From assembly GCA_903944555.1 (NCBI GenBank), contig CAJASG010000062.1, positions 1 to 10,730 of the forward strand: DNA of 10,730 nucleotides, given 5' to 3'. This DNA comes from an uncultured beta proteobacterium (lineage in GTDB: Bacteria > Pseudomonadota > Gammaproteobacteria > Burkholderiales > Burkholderiaceae_C). The notes under the pieces are model-generated. The model made no database searches and was not told the DNA's origin. It worked only from the letters and a program-made list of their open reading frames with translations. The position numbers and the translations under genes are program-made. This document shows, in pieces, positions 1 through 6,882 of this stretch (its first letter is position 1; the number at the start of each line of letters is the position of its first letter).

Positions 1-1265
1 CGGCACTCAAGACCACCTACCGCACGCAGATTCAGGTCGGCAACCTGTACTTCGGACTGATCGCCAACCCGGTTGTGGACGCCCAGGGCAACCGGCTCGG
101 GAGTGTGGTGGAGTGGTCCGACCGCACGGCCGAGGTGGGGGTGGAAAATGAAGTGGCCGGCATTGTGCAAGCCGCGGCAATGGGTGACTTCAGCTCGCGC
201 TTGGCCACTCAGGGGAAAACCGGCTTCTTTGCCAACTTGGCCACCGGCATGAACCAGTTGCTTGAAACCAGTGAGCAAGGGTTGACCGACGTCGCGGAGG
301 TGCTGGCCGCCTTTGCCGAGGGCGATCTCACCCAACGGATCGAGCGGGACTATTCAGGCTTGTTTGGCAAGGTCAAGGACAGCGCCAACTCCACGGCCGA
401 GAATCTGACCCGCGTGATGGGGGAAGTGCGCGCAGCGGCCGATGCCCTGACCGGCGCGGCCAACCAGGTGAGCGCCACGGCGCAGTCACTCTCGCAAGCG
501 GCCAGCGAGCAAGCGGCCAGCGTGGAAGAGACCACCGCCAGCATTGATGTCATGTCATCCAGCATTAGCCAAAACAGTGACAACGCGCGGGTGACAGATG
601 GCATGGCCACCAAGGCCAGCAAAGAGGCCACCGACGGTGGTGGGGCAGTCAGCCAGACGGTGGTTGCCATGAAGCAAATCGCCGCCAAGATTGGCATCGT
701 GGACGACATTGCCTACCAGACCAACCTGCTGGCTCTGAATGCGGCGATTGAAGCGGCTCGCGCCGGTGAGCATGGCAAAGGGTTTGCCGTGGTGGCAGCC
801 GAGGTGCGCAAGCTGGCGGAGCGCAGCCAGGAGGCCGCCAAAGAGATCGGAGAACTGGCCGGCAACAGCGTGCACACCGCAGAGCGCGCGGGCAAGCTGT
901 TGGACGAAATTGTGCCCAGCATTCAAAAAACCTCGGAGCTGGTGCAGGAGATTGCGGCGGCCAGCGCCGAGCAAAGCGAATCGGTGGTCCAAATTGGCGG
1001 AGCGATGGGGCAACTCAGCAAAGCCACGCAGCAAAACGCGTCAGCGTCGGAAGAGCTGGCGGCCACCAGCGAAGAGCTGTCCGGCCAGGCCGAGCAGTTG
1101 CAACAGAGCATCGCCTTCTTCAACATCGGCGACGGCGCAGCCAAGGTGCTCAGTCGCCATGCGCCGTCGGCCGTTGAACGCCGTGGCGGCGCAGCTCCCC
1201 GGCTGGGCACATCACTCACGCCCGCTGCGGTGCGTGGTGGTGGTGGCAACTTCAAGCCTTACTAA
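1..1265 (+). CDS. Methyl-accepting chemotaxis protein, N-terminus cut off by window edge
   Basis: Chemoreceptor that signals to CheA through CheW. The frame is open from base 3, so the gene starts left of the window; the GTG at 75 lies mid-domain and is not a credible start. The visible 420 residues hold the end of a PAS domain (about 1-45, ending [11 protein letters not shown]), two tandem cytoplasmic HAMP-like units (about 48-92 and 95-140, each with a GDF/GDL turn), then the MCP signalling domain. The hairpin tip [19 protein letters not shown] (about 249-267) is canonical. Glu/Gln-rich stretches ([23 protein letters not shown]) fit methylation sites. A Gly/Ala-rich flexible tail of about 40 residues ends in NFKPY, which fits the general CheR/CheB tether pattern x-aromatic-x-x-aromatic. 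No membrane segment is seen in the visible part. The signalling arms look one heptad shorter than E. coli Tsr. CheW starts 11 nt downstream. Confidence 0.95.
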   Translation, partial: ALKTTYRTQIQVGNLYFGLIANPVVDAQGNRLGSVVEWSDRTAEVGVENEVAGIVQAAAMGDFSSRLATQGKTGFFANLATGMNQLLETSEQGLTDVAEVLAAFAEGDLTQRIERDYSGLFGKVKDSANSTAENLTRVMGEVRAAADALTGAANQVSATAQSLSQAASEQAASVEETTASIDVMSSSISQNSDNARVTDGMATKASKEATDGGGAVSQTVVAMKQIAAKIGIVDDIAYQTNLLALNAAIEAARAGEHGKGFAVVAAEVRKLAERSQEAAKEIGELAGNSVHTAERAGKLLDEIVPSIQKTSELVQEIAAASAEQSESVVQIGGAMGQLSKATQQNASASEELAATSEELSGQAEQLQQSIAFFNIGDGAAKVLSRHAPSAVERRGGAAPRLGTSLTPAAVRGGGGNFKPY

Positions 1266-1276
1266 GCCCGGTTGCC

Positions 1277-1747
1277 ATGGCCACCGAGGAAAGCACCCCC
1301 GCGCAGTACCTGACCTTCAACCTGGGTGCTGAGTTGTTTGCGATGGACATTCGCGCGGTGCGCGAAATCATCCAGCATGCCGCCATGACCGTGGTGCCCA
1401 TGACGCCGGACTGTGTGCGGGGTGTTATCAACCTGCGCGGCGCGGTGGTGCCGGTGATCGACCTGCAGTCGCGGTTTGGCCGTGCACCTGCCGTGGCGGG
1501 CCAAAAAACCTGTGTGGTGATCTTTGACGCCATCCAGAACGATGAAAGAACCGAGCTGGGCCTGATGGTGGATTCGGTGAGTGAAGTGATAGAAATTCAC
1601 CCCAAAGACATCGAACTACCGCCCCAGTTTGGCACCTCCATACAGCGCGACTTCATTCGTGGCATGGGCAAGGTCAAGGGCGAATTCATTGTGATTCTGG
1701 AGCCCGAGCGCGCCCTCAATATTGACGACATGGTCCTGGCCACATGA
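1277..1747 (+). CDS. cheW: CheW chemotaxis coupling protein
   Basis: A 156-residue, single-domain CheW scaffold that links chemoreceptors to the CheA kinase at the cytoplasmic face of arrays. The whole protein is one CheW fold: YLTFNLGAELFAMDI at about 11-25 is strand 1, followed by VREII, and the diagnostic RGVINLRGAVVPVIDL lies at 48-63 with the receptor/CheA-interface arginine R54. GLMVDSVSEVIEI (95-107) and FIRGMGKVKGEFIVILE (126-142) complete the second subdomain. Length is normal for the family. The ATG at 1277 follows the MCP stop by 11 nt with no obvious Shine-Dalgarno, so translation is probably coupled to the receptor. The stop TGA overlaps the ATG of the next gene (ATGA at 1744-1747). 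No CheA, CheR or CheB is in the window; they may lie upstream or elsewhere. Confidence 0.95.
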   Translation: MATEESTPAQYLTFNLGAELFAMDIRAVREIIQHAAMTVVPMTPDCVRGVINLRGAVVPVIDLQSRFGRAPAVAGQKTCVVIFDAIQNDERTELGLMVDSVSEVIEIHPKDIELPPQFGTSIQRDFIRGMGKVKGEFIVILEPERALNIDDMVLAT

Positions 1748-2679
1748 CAACTGCACACCAAACCCTTGAAGAACGCACCAAGCTTGCCGGCAACAACAAG
1801 TTTGAAATGCTGCTGTTTCGCTTGGGCGAGGCGCCGGGTAGCGGACAGCGTGAGCTGTTTGGCATCAACGTGTTCAAGGTGCGTGAAATCCTGGTCATGC
1901 CCGCCATCACCGAGCTGGCCAATAGCCACGCCCACCTTATGGGGGTGGCGAATATTCGGGGGCAAATCATCCCGGTCATCAACCTGCCGGCTGCCATGGG
2001 CTGCAATGCCACCAAGGGGCTGAACATTTTGATGGTGACCGAGTTTGGCCGCACCATTCAGGCCTTTGCGGTGGAAGACGTGCGCGAAATTGTGCAGTTG
2101 GACTGGAGTCAGGTCCTGCCGGCCGACCAAAGCCATGCTGGGGGCCTCATCACCGGGATTGCCCGCATTGATGGTGCCGTGGCTGACACGCGCCTGGCCC
2201 AGGTGCTGGATGTGGAGCAAATCCTGCGGTCGATCATTCCCACTACGGTGGAGGAAATCAACCGCGATGTGGTGGGCCCCGTGCTGGTGCTGCCGCAGGG
2301 CGGCAAGCTGCTGGCAGCGGACGACTCGGCGGTTGCCCGCTCGGTGATCGAGTTGGGTCTCAAGGCCATGGGCGTGCCCTACATCATGACCAAAACCGGC
2401 CAAGAGGCGTGGGACTTTCTGCAAACCACCTCCGAGAACATTGCCGTAGTGCTCACCGACCTTGAAATGCCCGAGATGGATGGCTTCACCCTGACCAAGC
2501 TCATCAAGCATGACCCCCGCTTTAAGCATATTCCGGTGGTCATTCACTCATCGCTCACGGGCACCACCAATGAGAACCATGTGAAAAGCGTGGGCGCGGA
2601 TGCCTATGTGTCCAAGTTTGCTCCGCGTGAACTGGCGGCCACCATCCGCAGCGTATTGCCCGCGCACCCGTTGGTCTAG
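1744..2679 (+). CDS. cheV: CheV-type coupling protein (CheW domain + receiver)
   Basis: A 311-residue CheV. It acts as a CheW-like array scaffold whose C-terminal receiver can be phosphorylated by CheA, usually viewed as adaptation or a phosphate sink. The CheW domain spans about 18-165 (FGINVFKVREIL at 39-50, VANIRGQIIPVINLPAA at 68-84). The receiver spans about 187-306 with acid pocket D193/D194, phospho-acceptor D239 in LTDLEMPEMDG, the serine pair S269/S270 in VVIHSSLTG, and K291 in VSKF, so all residues needed for phosphorylation are present. The start is ATG 1744 in an ATGA overlap with cheW; no separate Shine-Dalgarno is evident, which implies coupled translation. Having CheW and CheV side by side behind one receptor suggests both serve that receptor's array (inference). 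Confidence 0.94.
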   Translation: MTTAHQTLEERTKLAGNNKFEMLLFRLGEAPGSGQRELFGINVFKVREILVMPAITELANSHAHLMGVANIRGQIIPVINLPAAMGCNATKGLNILMVTEFGRTIQAFAVEDVREIVQLDWSQVLPADQSHAGGLITGIARIDGAVADTRLAQVLDVEQILRSIIPTTVEEINRDVVGPVLVLPQGGKLLAADDSAVARSVIELGLKAMGVPYIMTKTGQEAWDFLQTTSENIAVVLTDLEMPEMDGFTLTKLIKHDPRFKHIPVVIHSSLTGTTNENHVKSVGADAYVSKFAPRELAATIRSVLPAHPLV

Positions 2680-2690
2680 CCCGGTTTTAT

Positions 2691-4823
2691 ATGTCAAATA
2701 GTGCTGAAAGCCCCGTGGCGTATGCGCAACCAGCTCCTAAAACAGGAGCAGTTCAGATTCTGATTGTGGAAGATGAGATGGTGGTGGCGCGCGATGTACA
2801 GCTCCAGTTGGAGCTGTTGGGCTACGGGGTAGCGGGCCATACCACCCGGGGTGAAGACGCCATCACGCTCGCAGGCCAGTTGCGCCCCGACATGGTGCTG
2901 ATGGACATTCAGCTCGCCGGGGCCATGGACGGCGTGAGCGCTGCGCGGGCCATACGCGACCAGTTTGGCGTGCCCGTCATCTTTTTGACGGCGTTTGCAG
3001 CGGATGAGATTCTGGCCCGCGCCAAGATGGTGGAACCCTATGGCTACATCCTGAAGCCCTTTTCCGAGCGCGAGCTGAAAACCGTGCTCGAAATGGCACT
3101 GTACAAACACCAGGCGGAAACTCGGCTGCGCGAATCTGCGCTGCACAACCAGACCATCTTGGACAACATGGTGGACGGCGTCATCACCATCAGCGAACTT
3201 GGCGTGATCGAGTCGTTCAACAACGCCGCCTGCCGCCTGTTTGGCTACACCCCTGCCGAAGTGCTGGGCTGCAACGTGGCCATGCTCATGCCCGAGCCGC
3301 ACCACGGCCACCACGACGATTATTTGCAGCACTACCGCAAAACGGGGGAGTCCCGCATGTTGGGCAAGCCGCGCGAGGTGCAGGGGCGCCGGCTGGATGG
3401 CAGCGTGTTTCCCATGATGCTGTCGGTCTCCGGCGTTACGCGTGGTGGGCAAACGACTTTTATTGGCTTGGTGCGCGACCAGTCCGAGCACCACAGCGAC
3501 CTGGAAGAGATCCGCCGACTGGCGTTTCACGACGCCCTGACCGGTCTGCCCAACCGCCGCTTGCTGATGGACCGGCTGCAGCAAGCCATGCGCACCTCTG
3601 CGCGCACCGGTCTGCACGGCGCCCTGATGTTTCTGGACCTGGACCACTTCAAGCAGTTGAACGACACGCTGGGCCATGATGTCGGGGACGAGTTGCTGCA
3701 GCAGGTGGCCTCCCGGCTGCGCGCCTGTGTGCGGGAGGGCGATAGCGTTGCCCGCCTCGGGGGTGACGAGTTTGTGGTGTTGCTGGAGGCCTTGAGCCCC
3801 CATGCGCTGGAGGCGGCGACCCAAGGCGAGTGCATCGCCATCAAAATTCTGGAGACCTTGGGCCACCCCTGCCAACTTAAAAACCACAGCTACGCCATTA
3901 CCCCCAGCGTGGGGATTGTCGAGTTTCTGGGGGAGCACCAGACGCTGGAAGACCTGATGAAGATGGCCGATGTGGCCATGTACCAGGCCAAATCCGCCGG
4001 GCGCAACACCATTTGCTTTTTTGACCCCGACATGCAAGCGGCTGCGGCCGCCCACACGGCGCTGGAGAAAGACCTGCGCAAGGGCGTGGCAAACCACGAG
4101 TTCGTGCTGCACTACCAAATCCAGGTGGACGGGGATGGTCGTCCGACCGGTGCCGAAGCCCTGGTGCGCTGGCACCATATGGCGCGTGGCATGGTGTCGC
4201 CTGCCCACTTTATCCCGCTGGCAGAGGAAACCGGGCTGATTTTGCCGCTGGGCCAATGGGTGCTGGAGACGGCCTGCGCGCAGCTGGTGCAGTGGGCCCT
4301 GGCCCCCGCCACTGCGCACTGGACCGTGGCGGTCAACGTCAGCGCATCGCAGTTTGCCCAGCCCAACTTTGTGGCCAATGTCAGCACCGCATTGGAGAAA
4401 ACCGGGGCCAACCCCAAGCTGCTCAAACTGGAGCTGACCGAAAGCATGCTGGTGGCCGACGTGGACGCCATCATCGTCAAGATGAACGCCATCATGCAGC
4501 GCGGGGTCAGATTCTCGCTGGACGACTTTGGCACCGGCTATTCGTCTTTAAGCTACCTCAAGCGCCTGCCACTCTCGCAGCTCAAAATTGACCAGTCCTT
4601 TGTACGCGATGTGCTGACTGACCCGAGTGACGCGGTCATTGCCCGCACGATTTTGGCCCTGGGCCACAGCCTGGGTCTGAAGGTGATTGCCGAGGGTGTG
4701 GAGACTGCGGAACAACACCAATTTTTGGCTGACTTGGGCTGTGATGCGTTTCAGGGCTACCTCTTTGGTCGCCCCGTGGCGGCGGAAAATTTATTGGGAT
4801 TTGAGGGTGAAATATGTCGCTAA
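2691..4823 (+). CDS. REC-PAS-GGDEF-EAL bifunctional c-di-GMP synthase/phosphodiesterase
   Basis: A 710-residue cytoplasmic enzyme predicted to make and/or break cyclic-di-GMP under receiver and PAS control. The receiver (about 21-137) has E27/D28, phospho-acceptor D72, T100 and K122; its MDIQLAGAMDG and EPYGYILKPFSEREL motifs are of the type found with HisKA_2 kinases. The PAS domain (about 150-265) is FixL-like, with His208 and Arg228 at the positions of the haem ligand and a haem-pocket arginine. The GGDEF domain (about 275-445) has an intact GGDEF at 357-361 and an RxxD inhibitory site at R348-D351. The EAL domain (about 455-700) has E489-A-L, N549, ELTES at 581-585, DDFGTG at 611-616, K632 and E668, so catalysis should be possible. 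The first 20 residues are encoded by repeat copy A. The gap to cheV is 11 nt and no clear Shine-Dalgarno is seen. Confidence 0.95.
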   Translation: MSNSAESPVAYAQPAPKTGAVQILIVEDEMVVARDVQLQLELLGYGVAGHTTRGEDAITLAGQLRPDMVLMDIQLAGAMDGVSAARAIRDQFGVPVIFLTAFAADEILARAKMVEPYGYILKPFSERELKTVLEMALYKHQAETRLRESALHNQTILDNMVDGVITISELGVIESFNNAACRLFGYTPAEVLGCNVAMLMPEPHHGHHDDYLQHYRKTGESRMLGKPREVQGRRLDGSVFPMMLSVSGVTRGGQTTFIGLVRDQSEHHSDLEEIRRLAFHDALTGLPNRRLLMDRLQQAMRTSARTGLHGALMFLDLDHFKQLNDTLGHDVGDELLQQVASRLRACVREGDSVARLGGDEFVVLLEALSPHALEAATQGECIAIKILETLGHPCQLKNHSYAITPSVGIVEFLGEHQTLEDLMKMADVAMYQAKSAGRNTICFFDPDMQAAAAAHTALEKDLRKGVANHEFVLHYQIQVDGDGRPTGAEALVRWHHMARGMVSPAHFIPLAEETGLILPLGQWVLETACAQLVQWALAPATAHWTVAVNVSASQFAQPNFVANVSTALEKTGANPKLLKLELTESMLVADVDAIIVKMNAIMQRGVRFSLDDFGTGYSSLSYLKRLPLSQLKIDQSFVRDVLTDPSDAVIARTILALGHSLGLKVIAEGVETAEQHQFLADLGCDAFQGYLFGRPVAAENLLGFEGEICR
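2696..2753 (+). repeat. Junction repeat, copy A (coding, N-terminus of the GGDEF-EAL protein)
   Basis: One of four related copies of a short element found at gene junctions here. Its last 34 nt (2720-2753) match copy B (4834-4867) at 31 of 34 positions by hand count. It is translated as part of the downstream protein; the core reads YAQPAPKTGA. It lies immediately before the receiver domain, so the first 20 residues of that protein are element-derived rather than part of the fold. Confidence 0.8.
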
Positions 4824-4867
4824 CCCTTATGGAGTATGCGCAAGCAGCTACTAAAACAAGAGCAGTT
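4811..4867 (+). repeat. Junction repeat, copy B (between GGDEF-EAL gene and HK1)
   Basis: This copy overlaps the last codons and stop (4821-4823) of the GGDEF-EAL gene and fills nearly all of the 49-nt gap before HK1. The core tatgcgcaagcagctact is shared with copies A and D with small changes. In the same frame as the other copies it reads YAQAATKTRA. It contains a weak purine stretch (aagagc) ahead of the HK1 start. Confidence 0.8.
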
Positions 4868-4876
4868 CTGCAATGA
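4814..4876 (+). CDS. Possible 20-codon coupling mini-ORF inside repeat B
   Basis: An ATG at 4814, inside the end of the GGDEF-EAL gene, opens a 20-codon frame running through repeat B (MSLTLMEYAQ...). Its TGA at 4874-4876 overlaps the HK1 start as ATGA. It could carry ribosomes from the upstream gene to HK1 across the 49-nt gap. It resembles no known peptide to me, has no visible Shine-Dalgarno of its own, and may not be translated. Confidence 0.25.
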   Translation: MSLTLMEYAQAATKTRAVLQ

Positions 4877-6882
4877 AAAAATTACCAAAAGTGGCCGTCA
4901 AGCTGCTTTGGATCGCAGCCGGGCTCGTGGTCGGCAGCGGTGTGCTGCTGGCGCTGGCGCTGAACCATTTGTTCGAGCTCACCCATGAGGCCGCCCACCA
5001 GGGCACCGCAGCCGTGGCGCGCATCGTGCAGGAACAAACCGACCGCACCTTGCAAAACGTGGACCAGCGGCTGCAGTTGGCAGCGGTTCGGCTGGAGCAG
5101 CTGCACCGAGCCAGTGCGCTGACCACCGAGTCCGCCCAAGCCATGCTGCGCGGGGAGGTGAAAGACCTTCCCTTTGTGCGCGCCTTGTGGGTTATGGATA
5201 CCAAGGGCGTCATCGTGTACGACTCGGACAATGGCAACCTGGGTGTGAACCTGTCCGATCGCGCCTATTTTCAGGCGCACCTGCAGCAGCCCGCAACCGG
5301 ATTCTTTTTGGGTGCGCCGGTTAAAAACCGCAAGGGCGTTTGGGTCATGAGTGCCTCGCGGGCCCTTCATGGCGCCGACGGCGCGTTCGCCGGCATTGTG
5401 GTGGCCGCGCTCAGTCCGACCTATTTTGAGCAGCTGTGGGCTGAGCTGGACTTGGGGCCGGGTGGGTCAGTGGGTCTGTTTGGCCGTGATGCGGTGCTGC
5501 TGATGCGAAGCCCTTTTGTGGACGCCCTGATGGGCAAGCCATTTCCCGAGCTGCCGGTGTTTGACCTGTTGCCGCAAAACAAGCCTGCCGGTACGTTTGA
5601 GGCGCCCTCTGCGTTTGACCAGGTTGAGCGCGACTATGCCTACCGCACCTTGGCGCACTTCCCTGCCGTGGTGGTGGTGGGCAAGGCGCACGAGGTGACC
5701 TTTTTGGCTTGGCGACGCATGGTCGCCCTGTCGGTGACCATCTGGATTTCTGCCAGCGCTTGCGTGGCGTGGTTGTTGTTCCTGTTGGTGCGCGACTTGG
5801 TCAAGCGCGAGGTGGTCGAGCAGGCGCTGCGCCAAAGCAAAACCCAGTTGCGATCCATGTTGGACGCTCTGCCCGATCTGATGTTTGAGATGGACGCGGA
5901 CGGCCGTTACTACGACTACCACTCCCCCAGGGTTGACCTGCTGGCGGCGCCTCCCGACAAGCTGCAGAGTAAAACCATCGTTGAAATATTGCCGCCCGAG
6001 GCTGCGAAAACCACACTGCTCACGCTGCACGAAGCGCTGGAAACCGGGAAGTCCAGCGGCCGCCAGATCGAGATTCAGTTGGCGCAAGGCCTTCGCTGGT
6101 TTGAACTTTCTGCCTCCCGCAAAGAGCAGCTACCAGGCGAAGGCCCGCGCTGCATCGTCTTGTCGCGTGACATCACCGAGCGGAAACAGGACGCCATCGC
6201 GTTGCAAAACGCCCTGGACGAAAAAGTGGGCCTGCTCAACGAAGTCCACCATCGGGTGAAGAACAATCTCCAGGTCATCACAAGCCTGCTGCGCCTGGAG
6301 GCCAATCGCAGTGCACATGAGGAGACCAAAGCAAGTCTGGGCGACATGCAGGGGCGCATCCGCTCCATGGCCTTACTGCACGAGTCGCTGTACCGCACTG
6401 GCACCTTTGCGTCGGTGGAATTGGGCGCGTACTTGACGCAGCTGTGCACGCAGGCCTTTCGCGCCAGTGCCCAGCAAAACGAAGGCGTGCAGCTGGTGCT
6501 GGACGTGGGCGCGGTGCAGGTCAGCCTGGACCAGGCGACCCCGTGCGGTTTGCTGGTCAATGAGCTGGTCTCCAACTGCTTCAAGCACGGTTTCCCAGGG
6601 GGGCGCACGGGGGAGGTGCGTGTGGCCCTGGTGCCGTTGGACGCCAGTCAGTGGAGCTTGAGCGTGAGCGACAACGGCGTGGGCTTGGCCCACGACTTTG
6701 ACGCCCGGCGCGCCACCTCGCTGGGGCTGCAGTTGGTGTCGGATTTGGCCCAGCAGTTGAACGGCAAGCTGGCGGTCGGCCCCGGACCGGGGGCGGCGTT
6801 TACCGTGGTATTTTCGATAAATCAGCCTGTAGCCCCTGCAGGACAAGCGCAGTCAGCTATTAAATCAGGAGCGGATGCATGA
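4873..6882 (+). CDS. HK1: membrane dCache-PAS-HisKA_2 sensor histidine kinase
   Basis: A 669-residue inner-membrane histidine kinase. After a short basic N-terminus (MKKLPKVAVK), a membrane helix at about 10-31 is followed by a periplasmic double-Cache sensor (about 35-272; NLSDRAYFQAHL and GFFLGAPVKNRKGVWVMSASR are typical Cache segments). A second membrane helix lies at about 283-306, a PAS domain at about 318-437, a HisKA_2 dimerisation domain with EVHHRVKNNLQV (H459/H460), and an ATPase domain with N-box NELVSN (563-568) and DNGVGL (600-605). The Cache fold suggests binding of a small extracellular ligand, unidentified. It has no receiver of its own; the REC of the upstream GGDEF-EAL enzyme is a plausible target (inference). 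The kinase core is a close paralogue of HK3. The last 19 or so residues come from repeat copy C. The stop overlaps the HK2 start (ATGA at 6879). Confidence 0.94.
   Translation: MKKLPKVAVKLLWIAAGLVVGSGVLLALALNHLFELTHEAAHQGTAAVARIVQEQTDRTLQNVDQRLQLAAVRLEQLHRASALTTESAQAMLRGEVKDLPFVRALWVMDTKGVIVYDSDNGNLGVNLSDRAYFQAHLQQPATGFFLGAPVKNRKGVWVMSASRALHGADGAFAGIVVAALSPTYFEQLWAELDLGPGGSVGLFGRDAVLLMRSPFVDALMGKPFPELPVFDLLPQNKPAGTFEAPSAFDQVERDYAYRTLAHFPAVVVVGKAHEVTFLAWRRMVALSVTIWISASACVAWLLFLLVRDLVKREVVEQALRQSKTQLRSMLDALPDLMFEMDADGRYYDYHSPRVDLLAAPPDKLQSKTIVEILPPEAAKTTLLTLHEALETGKSSGRQIEIQLAQGLRWFELSASRKEQLPGEGPRCIVLSRDITERKQDAIALQNALDEKVGLLNEVHHRVKNNLQVITSLLRLEANRSAHEETKASLGDMQGRIRSMALLHESLYRTGTFASVELGAYLTQLCTQAFRASAQQNEGVQLVLDVGAVQVSLDQATPCGLLVNELVSNCFKHGFPGGRTGEVRVALVPLDASQWSLSVSDNGVGLAHDFDARRATSLGLQLVSDLAQQLNGKLAVGPGPGAAFTVVFSINQPVAPAGQAQSAIKSGADA
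6817..6872 (+). repeat. Junction repeat, copy C (C-terminal tail of HK1 and HK2 Shine-Dalgarno)
   Basis: Diverged copy of the junction element, entirely within the HK1 coding region after its ATPase domain. The element frame is the HK1 frame and the core reads QAQSAIKSGA. It contains the 8-nt palindrome cctgcagg (6835-6842) and the ggag at 6868-6871 that serves HK2. Compared with copies A and B the 3' core keeps caGctattaaAtCaggagc-type spacing. Confidence 0.72.
6868..6871 (+). promoter_or_regulatory. Shine-Dalgarno for HK2, supplied by repeat C
   Basis: GGAG lies 7 nt before the ATG at 6879. It is the best-spaced ribosome binding site in the window and supports that start. It lies inside the repeat; the aligned positions in copy A are also ggag and in copy B agag. 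Confidence 0.65.

Noticed and set aside
75..77. GTG as start of the MCP
   Set aside because: The frame is open to the left edge and the upstream residues ([11 protein letters not shown]) continue the same PAS domain.
739..1332. A 197-codon plus-strand frame overlapping the MCP end and the cheW start
   Set aside because: Arg/Ser/Trp-rich out-of-frame translation of the MCP; the MCP frame shows the canonical signalling hairpin.
1597..2547. A 316-codon minus-strand frame opposite cheW and cheV
   Set aside because: Same His/Gln-rich shadow composition, no domain, and it spans two convincing plus-strand genes.
2694..4319. A long open frame (541 codons) on the minus strand opposite the GGDEF-EAL gene
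   Set aside because: The translation is rich in His, Gln and Gly with no recognisable domain, as expected from the complement of GC-rich coding DNA. The plus-strand frame has four intact domains.
4824..4872. Possible terminator or promoter in the largest intergenic gap
   Set aside because: No GC-rich hairpin with a T-run and no convincing -10/-35 pair; the gap is explained by repeat B.
6835..6842. Palindrome cctgcagg in repeat C as an operator or terminator stem
   Set aside because: It is only 8 nt with no loop or T-run, is absent from the other copies, and lies within coding sequence.
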